Shown one piece after another: positions 1-5,751 of a DNA stretch of 8,681 nucleotides. How positions within the stretch are numbered: position 1 is the first letter of the stretch; each line of letters begins with the position of its first letter. The notes beneath the pieces were generated by a model. That model saw only the letters and a program-made list of their open reading frames with translations. It was not told where the DNA came from and did no database searches. Source of the stretch: Candidatus Methanofastidiosum methylothiophilum. GTDB lineage: Archaea > Methanobacteriota_B > Thermococci > Methanofastidiosales > Methanofastidiosaceae. The translations under genes were made by a program, and so were the position numbers. The stretch lies in NCBI GenBank assembly GCA_001587675.1, contig LNGD01000066.1, forward strand, positions 1-8,681, given 5' to 3'.

Positions 1-202
1 TTTTATCCGCTATTTGAGATTCGAGTAAAGAGATTTTATTGTCGAGACTCAATTTTTCCGTAAGTAAAGCATTGTACTGATTACCATATCCACCAGTATC
101 TGATATTGATCGGTATAAGAAAAAGAAATTTCCCATTATTGATACTAATAACAGCACCGCAAGGAAAGCAGATAATATTTTCAATCCATCGCCATTTGCC
201 AT
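1..202 (-). CDS. Membrane-anchored coiled-coil protein, N-terminal part (truncated by window edge)
   Basis: Reading the minus strand from an ATG at 202-200 gives 67 codons without a stop, running off the left edge. A full SD sequence (AAGGAGGT, 215-208) lies 5 nt before the ATG and a TATA-like box lies further upstream, so this is very probably a real gene. The protein begins MANGDG, followed by one hydrophobic segment at about residues 8-30 (LKILSAFLAVLLLV and onward to FFFLY), then a short Gly/Ser/Asn-rich stretch (about 32-43), then a polar heptad-like segment (about 44-67, LLTEKLSLDNKISLLESQIADK part) suggesting a coiled coil. The likely topology is a single N-terminal anchor or uncleaved signal with the coiled coil outside the cell. 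It is divergent from wecB. I do not recognise the family and the missing C-terminus may hold the informative domain. Confidence 0.8.
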   Translation of the reverse strand, partial: MANGDGLKILSAFLAVLLLVSIMGNFFFLYRSISDTGGYGNQYNALLTEKLSLDNKISLLESQIADK

Positions 203-207
203 ATTAT

Positions 208-215
208 ACCTCCTT
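208..215 (-). promoter_or_regulatory. Strong Shine-Dalgarno site of the left-edge gene
   Basis: The minus strand reads AAGGAGGT, complementary to the archaeal 16S rRNA 3' end, 5 nt before the ATG at 202-200. It fixes the start of the truncated gene and is the best evidence that this stretch codes on the minus strand. Confidence 0.75.
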
Positions 216-257
216 ATTATTATTAATTATTTTTTACACTATAATTAATGATGAAAC

Positions 258-272
258 AATATATAAAAGTTT
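258..272 (-). promoter_or_regulatory. Archaeal promoter (BRE/TATA) for the left-edge minus-strand gene
   Basis: On the minus strand the sequence reads AAACTTTTATATATT. The TATA core TTTATATA (267-260) follows an A-rich BRE-like element. Using the usual 26-27 nt spacing, transcription would start near 237, giving a leader of about 35 nt that contains the strong SD at 215-208. This fits a leadered transcript, unlike the wecB side of the same spacer. Confidence 0.5.
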
Positions 273-323
273 AGATGAAATAATCTTAAAACCGTTTCAT
301 ATTTTGAAAGAATTAAAACATAA

Positions 324-333
324 CTTTTAAAAG
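324..333 (+). promoter_or_regulatory. TATA-like box for wecB, placed for a leaderless transcript
   Basis: The palindromic box CTTTTAAAAG is centred 26.5 nt before the wecB ATG at 355. No SD sequence precedes that ATG; the stretch just upstream is T-rich. The spacing predicts transcription starting at or next to the A of the ATG, so wecB is probably translated from a leaderless mRNA. Confidence 0.5.
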
Positions 334-354
334 GTTGATTATTATTCTTTTTTT

Positions 355-1443
355 ATGAAAATTCTTTCCATAGTAGGTGCAAGACCCAATTTTATGAAAA
401 TAAAACCTATCTATGAGGAATTTAAATTAAGAAACATAGAACAAGTTCTTGTTCATACAGGTCAACACTACGATGAAAACATGAGCAAGATATTCTTTGA
501 GGATTTGGAGCTTCCAAAACCTGATGTCTTTCTTGGAATTGGTTCCGCAACTCATGGCGTTCAGACTGGAGCAATGATGTCCAGGATAGAAGATGTTCTA
601 ATTGAAGAAAAACCTGATCTAACTTTAGTAGTTGGCGATGTTAATTCAACCCTCGCCGGCGCAATATCTTCAATTAAAATACAGATCCCTGTAGCTCATG
701 TTGAAGCAGGATATAGATCTTTTGATATGAGGATGCCTGAAGAGATAAATAGGGTGTTAGTCGATAGAATATCTCAAATATTGTTTGCCCCTACCGAAGA
801 TGCTGTGGAGAATCTTATATCTGAAGGTGTAGATAAGAATAGAATATTTTTTGTAGGAAACATAATGGTAGAAACATTAATATCTCATCTTGGGAAATCA
901 AAAGATTCAAAAATATTGCATAATATGTCAATTGAAAAGGATACTTATGGAGTAATGACAATTCATCGGGCAGAGAACACTTCTGAGGCTCAAAAACTCA
1001 TTGAAATTTTTGAAAGCTTAAAAAAAGTTGATTACAAAATAATTGTTCCACTCCACCCAAGAACTAGAAAAGTGTTGAACGATATAGGGTATTTGAATAA
1101 ATTAGGCAATAATATTCAAATAATTGAACCTTTAGGCTATCTTGATTTCTTAGAACTAATGTCAAATTCAAAATTTATCATAACTGACTCTGGGGGTATC
1201 CAAGAAGAAGCATTAATGCTGGATATACCTTGTATAACTCTTAGAGAGAATACAGAAAGAATAGTAACATTAAAGAATGGCGCAAATGTCCTAGTAGGCA
1301 CTGATGGGGATAAACTGATTAAAGCTATAAGAAATGTTCCCAATCAAAAAATTATATATCCAAAACCTGCCTTATGGGACGATAAAGTTTCTAAACGAAT
1401 TGCCGATATAATAATTGAGAAAAAAGAGCTTCTTGTCCTTTAA
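355..1443 (+). CDS. wecB: UDP-N-acetylglucosamine 2-epimerase (non-hydrolysing), WecB family
   Basis: This cytoplasmic enzyme interconverts UDP-GlcNAc and UDP-ManNAc, supplying ManNAc-type sugars for surface glycans. The 362-residue length is typical of the family, which has a GT-B fold of two Rossmann-like domains. Visible signatures are the N-terminal VGARPNFMK (7-15), HTGQHYD (34-40), VVGDVNSTLAG (92-102), HVEAGYRS (115-122), MPEEINR (127-133), TIHRAEN (202-208), PLHPRT (232-237), DSGGIQEEA (278-286) and LRENTER (296-302). By comparison with the E. coli enzyme, D95, E117, E130 and H204 match the catalytic set, so it should be active. The start is fixed by the MKILSIVGARPN beginning and by a leaderless-type promoter. 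No UDP-ManNAc dehydrogenase (WecC) lies next to it in this window, so the downstream fate of the product is not shown. The gene ends 46 nt before the preferred start of the next gene. Confidence 0.95.
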   Translation: MKILSIVGARPNFMKIKPIYEEFKLRNIEQVLVHTGQHYDENMSKIFFEDLELPKPDVFLGIGSATHGVQTGAMMSRIEDVLIEEKPDLTLVVGDVNSTLAGAISSIKIQIPVAHVEAGYRSFDMRMPEEINRVLVDRISQILFAPTEDAVENLISEGVDKNRIFFVGNIMVETLISHLGKSKDSKILHNMSIEKDTYGVMTIHRAENTSEAQKLIEIFESLKKVDYKIIVPLHPRTRKVLNDIGYLNKLGNNIQIIEPLGYLDFLELMSNSKFIITDSGGIQEEALMLDIPCITLRENTERIVTLKNGANVLVGTDGDKLIKAIRNVPNQKIIYPKPALWDDKVSKRIADIIIEKKELLVL

Positions 1444-1453
1444 ACTTATATAT
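1442..1453 (+). promoter_or_regulatory. BRE/TATA promoter upstream of the AI-2E family gene
   Basis: The sequence AAACTTATATAT starts at the wecB stop codon. Its TATA part (1446-1453) is centred 26.5 nt before an ATG at 1476, which is out of frame with the downstream gene; the preferred in-frame ATG is at 1490. The predicted transcript would therefore start near 1476 with a leader of about 14 nt. It would let the two membrane-protein genes be expressed separately from wecB. Confidence 0.5.
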
Positions 1454-1489
1454 CAAAGAGTATTCTATCTCTTAAATGAAGATGGTAAA

Positions 1490-2614
1490 ATGGAAGAAAC
1501 TGAATATAGAATTGCAATAGCTTCGATATTTATATTCTTTCTTTTAATAGCAGCACTTACTTTGTTTCCTCTTATTGATGCGCTGCTTGTAACATTTATC
1601 TTGGTATACTTAATGAGGCCTATTAATACAGTCCTAAAAAAATTCATGAATAAAACTTATGCAGTAATATTGTCAGGAATAGCTGTTATTGTTCCAGCCT
1701 TTTTATTGTTTTTTTATATTGTAATTGCTATTTTAAATTATTTTACAAAAGAAAAAATCTTTGAAAAGTTAATCTTGGTTTATAATGATCTTGATTCTTT
1801 CTCAGAAAAAATAACTATGTCTATACTTAATTATTTCAATATAGAATCCTCTTCTTATTTAGATAAAATATCTAACATACTTTCTCATAAATTGAACGAA
1901 TTAGTTAGTTATTTATCAGAAGAAATCATTAACATTACAATTCATATCCCAGAATATGCAATGAAACTTTTACTTGCTTCAATACTTGCTTTTTATTTAG
2001 TTAAAGAGGGAATAACTATAAGAGATACATTTGTCGATTTATTGCCCGAGAATAAGAAAAAAACAATATACTCTCTTCTGCGTGGAATTGACCTTGTTTT
2101 TGAAAGCATCATACTTGTAAATATTCTAAAAGCTATCTTTACTTCAATTTTAAGTTTTATAATATTTATAATTCTTGGAATACCCTATCCTGTACTTTTA
2201 GGTATTATTTCAGGTTTCATGGATTTCGCACCCATATTAGGTCCGTGGATGCTTTTTACTGGATTAGCAGTTGTTTACATTATTAACGGGCAAGTGATGA
2301 CAGGGATATTAGTTTTTATTATAGGCCAAATATTTGTTACTTTAATTCCTGAGCTTTATATAAAACCAAAACTTGCAGGAAATCATGCTAGATTACATCC
2401 GATGGTCTTTTTATTTGGATTCTTTGGAGGGCTTTTAGCATTTGGAGCAGTTGGAATTTTTGTTGGACCAATAGCAATTGGAATCGTATTAGTTTTCATT
2501 AAATATTATCTCTTAGGGAACGAACTTGAAACAAAAAATTCAATTATAGATAGAATGCTAAAACAAGTAGATAAGATGATTAAATTGGAGGGAAAAAAGG
2601 ATGGTAAAGTATAA
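1490..2614 (+). CDS. AI-2E / UPF0118 family polytopic membrane protein (putative transporter)
   Basis: This is a 374-residue integral membrane protein of the AI-2E transporter family (PF01594 type). Members are proposed exporters or antiporters, and some bacterial ones act in AI-2 export or Na+/H+ exchange; the substrate here is unknown. Hydrophobic segments lie at about 8-42 (two helices), 57-83, 152-171, 205-229, 232-262, 269-287 and 305-338. A long amphipathic region at about 85-150 is typical of the family. The signatures GIPYPVLLGIISGF and FAPILGPW (about 230-253) and LHPMVFLFGFFGG (about 302-314) are clear. The frame stays open back to a TTG at 1415 inside wecB, but I chose ATG 1490 because a TATA box sits at 1446-1453 and the first helix begins a few residues later. 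The 3' end overlaps the next membrane-protein gene by 14 nt, implying co-expression. Confidence 0.85.
   Translation: MEETEYRIAIASIFIFFLLIAALTLFPLIDALLVTFILVYLMRPINTVLKKFMNKTYAVILSGIAVIVPAFLLFFYIVIAILNYFTKEKIFEKLILVYNDLDSFSEKITMSILNYFNIESSSYLDKISNILSHKLNELVSYLSEEIINITIHIPEYAMKLLLASILAFYLVKEGITIRDTFVDLLPENKKKTIYSLLRGIDLVFESIILVNILKAIFTSILSFIIFIILGIPYPVLLGIISGFMDFAPILGPWMLFTGLAVVYIINGQVMTGILVFIIGQIFVTLIPELYIKPKLAGNHARLHPMVFLFGFFGGLLAFGAVGIFVGPIAIGIVLVFIKYYLLGNELETKNSIIDRMLKQVDKMIKLEGKKDGKV
2587..2592 (+). promoter_or_regulatory. Shine-Dalgarno site for the UPF0104-like gene
   Basis: GGAGGG lies 8 nt before the ATG at 2601, inside the 3' end of the preceding gene. It supports ATG 2601 as the start and coupled translation of the two membrane proteins. 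Confidence 0.65.
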
Positions 2615-3659
2615 AGCCGTTCTTCCTTTTGGAGCTGGAATAGCCTTAACTCTATTATTTATCCAATTTGTAGGATACAGTGAATTTATAGCCCTAATTA
2701 AAAGTTCTGATCCATTTTACCTAGGTCTAGCTTTGTTCTTTCAAATAATAAACTTATTTTTTGAATCTTATAAATGGAAACCTATTCTTGAGTCCTTAAA
2801 ACCAAATATATCGATGAAAAATGTTTTTATAGCGACTATGGTGGGTATTTTCTTTAACAATATTACCCCTGGCGCTAGGACCGGTGGGGAACCAATGAAA
2901 ACATTCATAATTTCTAAAGAAGAAGAACTTAGTCCAATAGAAACAGTGTTTGCCACTGTTACGGTAGATAGAATTATAGAATCTCTGCCTTTTTTTGTTC
3001 TTGCTATACTCTCGGTGATGTATGTCAATCTTTTCTTTACGGTTCGATGGAGTGTAATTGTTATTCTTTCATTCATAATTGTTGCTTATATAGCAGTACT
3101 CTTGGTAGCATCATATATTTGTTTCAATAAAAACGCGGGTGAAAAATTTGTTTTCAACATTTTAACAATAATTGGAAAGTTTTCTAAGAGAATAAAAAAA
3201 TACGAAGATCTAGCATTATCAATGGTTGAAAACTTTCATAGTCAGTTTCAGTTAATCCTAAAAAGCAAAAATAATCTGTATAAGTCGATTGGAGCTTCAA
3301 TGGTAATGTGGGCATGTTGGCTATTAAGAACCTATTTTGTTTTCTTGGCATTAGGTAAACCTTTAAATCCTGTTTTTGTTGCTCTTGTGACTACAGTAAG
3401 TCTTCTCATGGGCCTAATTCCTTTCTTGCCTGGAGGCATTGGAATCGTTGAAGTCACGATGTCAGTATTATACGCATCTTTAAAGGTAGGAAAAAACGTT
3501 GCTGTGACCGCTACAATTCTTGATAGAGTAATATCCTTTTGGTTTGTCTTAGTTTTTGCAGGTATTGTAACCTCTTATAATCTACCAAAATTTAAAAACA
3601 TGAAATCCGAGGCAAGAAATAGAATGACTAACTTTAACACTGAAAAAGAAACAGATTAA
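2601..3659 (+). CDS. UPF0104 / LPG-synthase-TM-like membrane protein (flippase-type)
   Basis: This 352-residue polytopic protein resembles the membrane domain of lysylphosphatidylglycerol synthases (PF03706, UPF0104, AglD-type). It lacks the soluble aminoacyl-transferase domain, so it should not modify lipids with lysine; related stand-alone proteins are often suspected of moving lipids or lipid-linked sugars. Motifs seen are FFNNITPGARTGGEPMKTF (84-102), TVDRIIES (121-128), IPFLPGGIGIVE (273-284) and LDRVISFWF (307-315), all in the family's usual order. Hydrophobic stretches occur at about 6-24, 38-55, 75-90, 128-147, 150-174, 231-251, 257-280 and 308-326, with a charged loop at about 193-227. 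It overlaps the AI-2E family gene by 14 nt and has its own SD. The pairing near wecB is consistent with an envelope role, but that is inference. Specific substrate unknown. Confidence 0.85.
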   Translation: MVKYKAVLPFGAGIALTLLFIQFVGYSEFIALIKSSDPFYLGLALFFQIINLFFESYKWKPILESLKPNISMKNVFIATMVGIFFNNITPGARTGGEPMKTFIISKEEELSPIETVFATVTVDRIIESLPFFVLAILSVMYVNLFFTVRWSVIVILSFIIVAYIAVLLVASYICFNKNAGEKFVFNILTIIGKFSKRIKKYEDLALSMVENFHSQFQLILKSKNNLYKSIGASMVMWACWLLRTYFVFLALGKPLNPVFVALVTTVSLLMGLIPFLPGGIGIVEVTMSVLYASLKVGKNVAVTATILDRVISFWFVLVFAGIVTSYNLPKFKNMKSEARNRMTNFNTEKETD

Positions 3660-3675
3660 TATTTAAATAGAGAGG

Positions 3676-3704
3676 TAAAGTATAAATTAATTTTATATAC
3701 TTTA
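3676..3704 (+). repeat. 9-bp perfect inverted repeat in the promoter region of the GNAT gene
   Basis: TAAAGTATA (3676-3684) and TATACTTTA (3696-3704) are exact reverse complements separated by 11 nt. The repeat contains the candidate TATA elements of the gap, so it could be an operator for a dimeric regulator. AT-rich composition makes chance repeats more likely, so this is a candidate only. Confidence 0.45.
3681..3700 (+). promoter_or_regulatory. Candidate TATA region for the GNAT gene
   Basis: Two overlapping TATA-like stretches are present: TATAAATT (3681-3688) after AAAG, and TTTTATATAC (3691-3700). With 26-27 nt spacing they predict starts near 3711 and 3722. Only the first leaves room for a leader holding the SD at 3721-3726, so it is slightly preferred. 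Confidence 0.4.
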
Positions 3705-3720
3705 TGTATTAAATTTGATA

Positions 3721-3726
3721 AGGTGA
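3721..3726 (+). promoter_or_regulatory. Shine-Dalgarno site deciding the GNAT start
   Basis: AGGTGA matches the archaeal anti-SD and lies 5 nt before TTG 3732. The longer GTG start at 3723 would lie inside this site, and GTG 3738 would be 11 nt away, so TTG 3732 is favoured. Confidence 0.5.
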
Positions 3727-3731
3727 ATTTG

Positions 3732-4181
3732 TTGAGGGTGAGAGAAGCTTCGTTTAGAGACAGATATAATATATATGATCTTATTGAGAGTTTACATAAT
3801 GTACCTCTTAAGTCTCCCGATGAAATTGCTAATTTTAATAAAATACTTACAGAGTATATCAAAAATCCAAATATAAAAATATTCGTTGCAGAAGAGAATT
3901 TATTGGACAGCGTAGAAATCTGTGGCTTTCTGTCTCTTTTCATTAAACCCATATTGTTTTACAGCTATAATGTATGCCACATTGAGGACATTGTAATAAA
4001 AGACGAATACAAAGGCAAGGGTGTAGGTGCAGGATTACTTGAGGCAGCTATAAATTATGGGAAGAGAGTTAAATGCAAGTATATAACAGTTTCAATTGAG
4101 GGCGGGGATCCAATGACAAAAAAATTCTACAAGGCATGCGGATTTGTTGAAAATTCTTTAGAGATGAAGTATTATCTGTAA
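3732..4181 (+). CDS. GNAT family N-acetyltransferase
   Basis: This 149-residue cytoplasmic protein has the single-domain GNAT fold, which transfers an acyl group from acetyl-CoA to an amine; the acceptor cannot be told from sequence. The N-terminus MRVREASFRDRYNIYDLIE is the usual first strand and helix. The acetyl-CoA-binding motif A is clear at about residues 88-105: strand HIEDIVIKDEY followed by the pyrophosphate loop KGKGVGAG and helix LLEAAINYG. Near the C-terminus, TVSIEGGDPMTKKFYKACGFV is motif B with the family's typical FYKACGF. I chose the unusual TTG start because an AGGTGA SD stands 5 nt before it; GTG 3723 would add three residues. The gene is alone between its own promoter and a T-rich stretch, so it is probably a single transcription unit. 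Confidence 0.85.
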   Translation: MRVREASFRDRYNIYDLIESLHNVPLKSPDEIANFNKILTEYIKNPNIKIFVAEENLLDSVEICGFLSLFIKPILFYSYNVCHIEDIVIKDEYKGKGVGAGLLEAAINYGKRVKCKYITVSIEGGDPMTKKFYKACGFVENSLEMKYYL

Positions 4182-4201
4182 TTATTTTTATCTTAATTTT
4201 T
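4182..4201 (+). terminator. T-rich stretch, possible archaeal terminator after the GNAT gene
   Basis: Directly after the stop codon there are two T5 runs (4185-4189 and 4197-4201) in an otherwise T-rich stretch with no strong hairpin. Archaeal RNA polymerase terminates on such oligo-T tracts. The call is weak because the whole region is AT-rich. Confidence 0.35.
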
Positions 4202-4213
4202 AATTACGAAAAA

Positions 4214-4229
4214 TATTTATTCTTAAAGT
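4214..4229 (+). promoter_or_regulatory. Candidate TATA region for the small membrane protein gene
   Basis: TATTTATT (4214-4221) predicts a start about 8 nt before ATG 4252; the weaker CTTAAAGT (4222-4229) is centred 26.5 nt from the ATG and would give a leaderless message. No well-placed SD is visible, so a leaderless or nearly leaderless transcript is likely whichever box is used. Confidence 0.3.
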
Positions 4230-4251
4230 TATTACCCTATTCTGTGATTAA

Positions 4252-4569
4252 ATGAAAAAGGAAATATTAAAATTTGATATCGGTTCCGTAACAAAAATCT
4301 TTTTCTTTATGGGTCTAATCGGTGGACTTATTTTAGGGATAATATTTGCAATAATGTATGTAGTCATCGGAGCATTTGGGACTTCTATATATCCAACAAT
4401 GTACCAAACTATGCCTGAAAATATGGGCTCAATAGTTGGATTAAGCGCTATAATCCTATTCCCTATCGCTTATGCAATTTTTGGTGCCATTTTAGGATTA
4501 TTATTAAGTGGGTTTTATAATATTCTTTCTCGTGCAGTAGGTGGGATTAAGTTAGAATTTAAAGAATAA
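4252..4569 (+). CDS. Small membrane protein with two hydrophobic regions, function unknown
   Basis: The protein has 105 residues. A short charged N-terminus (MKKEILKFDIGSVTK) leads into a Gly-rich hydrophobic region at about 16-45, then a polar loop with several Met, Pro and Thr (about 46-56), a second hydrophobic region at about 59-93, and a short charged tail ending GGIKLEFKE. The layout, two membrane hairpin segments with a conserved-looking GGI tail, resembles small DUF3566-like archaeal and bacterial membrane proteins, but I cannot assign it firmly. It sits alone between the GNAT gene and the DNA-repair operon; the 46-nt gap to nurA contains a separate promoter, so linkage to repair is not implied. 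Codon use matches its neighbours. Confidence 0.7.
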   Translation: MKKEILKFDIGSVTKIFFFMGLIGGLILGIIFAIMYVVIGAFGTSIYPTMYQTMPENMGSIVGLSAIILFPIAYAIFGAILGLLLSGFYNILSRAVGGIKLEFKE

Positions 4570-4582
4570 TTTTAGAAGATAG

Positions 4583-4593
4583 TTTTTTATATT
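4583..4593 (+). promoter_or_regulatory. TATA box of the nurA-herA-mre11-rad50 operon
   Basis: TTTTTTATATT contains the TATA core TTTATATT (4586-4593), centred 26.5 nt before the nurA ATG at 4616. No SD precedes that ATG, so the operon mRNA is probably leaderless at its 5' end. The T6 run of the same element could also serve as termination signal for the gene upstream. Confidence 0.55.
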
Positions 4594-4615
4594 CAATTTT
4601 CATTTTTAAAACAAG

Positions 4616-5740
4616 ATGAATATAGATATAATTAGGGATATCATCAACTTAATTAAGAATGAAGAAAATTATTCAAGAGATATCTTAGTTGGGGAGGAAC
4701 CTCACTTTAGTGATAAAAGATATGATCCTTATCCTTTATCTGAAAAAAATGTCAATAAATTTTCTCTTTTTGATAACAACTCTAAAGTATGTTTCATTGA
4801 CGGAGGAAATATTGAATTATTTTCTTCACCTACATTTTATCTTGGTTTAGTTAGGATTTACTTTAATCTTTTTAGAAATAACAAAATATTGGCCCCAAGA
4901 AAAATACCTCAAAAATATGAGTTTTATGTTTTTGGCAAGGCAAAGAGTAAAGGAAAAGATATCGATTTTAATTACAGACTTTTCCCATTTAATAAAAATA
5001 CCAATATTTCGCTAAATGAAGAGGATATGACAATAGATTCTCATGACCCTAGCATCTCAAGCCAGATTTTTAGAGCGGAATTAAGTTCTGTTTGTGGTAT
5101 TGCAAGAAGATTTCTTGAATGGAAGATTTCTGAAATAATAATTGATGAAGAACTCGAAGAAGGAGATATTATTGTAAGAGATGGGTCACTTCAAACTGCA
5201 ATTAAGGGCGAATCTAAGTATTCGGATAAAGCATATGCTGCCGCTGAAAAGAAACAAGTCACTTTTTGTGGAGTTGCAAAAAGGTCCAAACTATATACTA
5301 CAAAGGGAAGATCCTTAACTTACACAATTAAATTAATTGGAAATAAAATTTATCCAAATGATATGTGGTATTATCATCCTATAGCGGACATAAATCATTC
5401 TGACCATAAAGCTGAGATGTATTTTGTTAAATTTCATCCTTCCTCTAAATATATTTTTAGATTTGAGATAGAAAAAAATAAATCAAAAATTTTAGGAGAA
5501 AATGGAGTAAAAGAGATACTGGGATTAATTGCTTCAAATTCTATTGACTTAAGATTTCCTGGTTATCCTTTTGGGCTAGTTGATGCTGACTATATTGCAA
5601 GGGTAAGATCTGATGAAATGGAAACACATAAGGCTTTATTTATGTCACAATGTGATGACGAAAGTATTCTAAAGTATATTAATGATAATATTAGTGTAGA
5701 AGATGCTCACGATATTCTAGATTCTTTACAATGGGGTTAG
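4616..5740 (+). CDS. nurA: NurA family 5'-3' nuclease
   Basis: NurA is an RNase H-like, Mn2+-dependent nuclease that forms a toroidal dimer and binds the HerA hexamer; together they resect DNA ends for homologous recombination. The 374-residue protein shows the family's landmarks: FIDGG with the first acidic residue D62 (60-64), RAELSSVCGIARRF with E155 (153-166), IVRDGSL with D189 (186-192), GVAKRS (219-224), FHPSSKYIFRFEI (273-285), and the C-terminal PGYPFGLVDADYIARVR (315-331), which supplies the late acidic residues of the active site. All appear intact, so it should be active. ATG 4616 is supported by a TATA box at leaderless spacing. The next gene, herA, follows after 11 nt, and nurA is the first gene of the operon, whereas in several well-studied archaea it sits at the other end of the cluster. 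Confidence 0.92.
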   Translation: MNIDIIRDIINLIKNEENYSRDILVGEEPHFSDKRYDPYPLSEKNVNKFSLFDNNSKVCFIDGGNIELFSSPTFYLGLVRIYFNLFRNNKILAPRKIPQKYEFYVFGKAKSKGKDIDFNYRLFPFNKNTNISLNEEDMTIDSHDPSISSQIFRAELSSVCGIARRFLEWKISEIIIDEELEEGDIIVRDGSLQTAIKGESKYSDKAYAAAEKKQVTFCGVAKRSKLYTTKGRSLTYTIKLIGNKIYPNDMWYYHPIADINHSDHKAEMYFVKFHPSSKYIFRFEIEKNKSKILGENGVKEILGLIASNSIDLRFPGYPFGLVDADYIARVRSDEMETHKALFMSQCDDESILKYINDNISVEDAHDILDSLQWG

Positions 5741-5746
5741 GAGAGG
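5739..5746 (+). promoter_or_regulatory. Shine-Dalgarno site deciding the herA start
   Basis: AGGAGAGG begins on the last two bases of the nurA stop codon and ends 5 nt before ATG 5752. It favours that ATG over the upstream ATG at 5731, which lies inside nurA and has no SD. Confidence 0.55.
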
Positions 5747-5751
5747 ATATT

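Noticed and set aside
106..330. 74-codon plus-strand frame before wecB
   Set aside because: It lies opposite the SD-led minus-strand gene and over the divergent promoter region, has no SD, and its N-terminal part is the complement of the better supported frame.
1415..1489. Longer TTG start for the AI-2E family gene, inside wecB
   Set aside because: It would overlap wecB, lacks an SD, and the promoter at 1442-1453 would fall inside the coding region; ATG 1490 suits the first membrane helix.
1490..2614. Calling this gene a quorum-sensing AI-2 exporter
   Set aside because: The family name derives from one bacterial member; nothing in the window (no luxS-like gene) supports AI-2 signalling.
2768..3076. 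Antisense frame of about 100 codons
   Set aside because: It lies wholly within the UPF0104-like gene, which has conserved motifs across this span.
3656..3952. Minus-strand frame covering the GNAT promoter and 5' end
   Set aside because: It overlaps the clear GNAT gene and shows no SD or recognisable motif.
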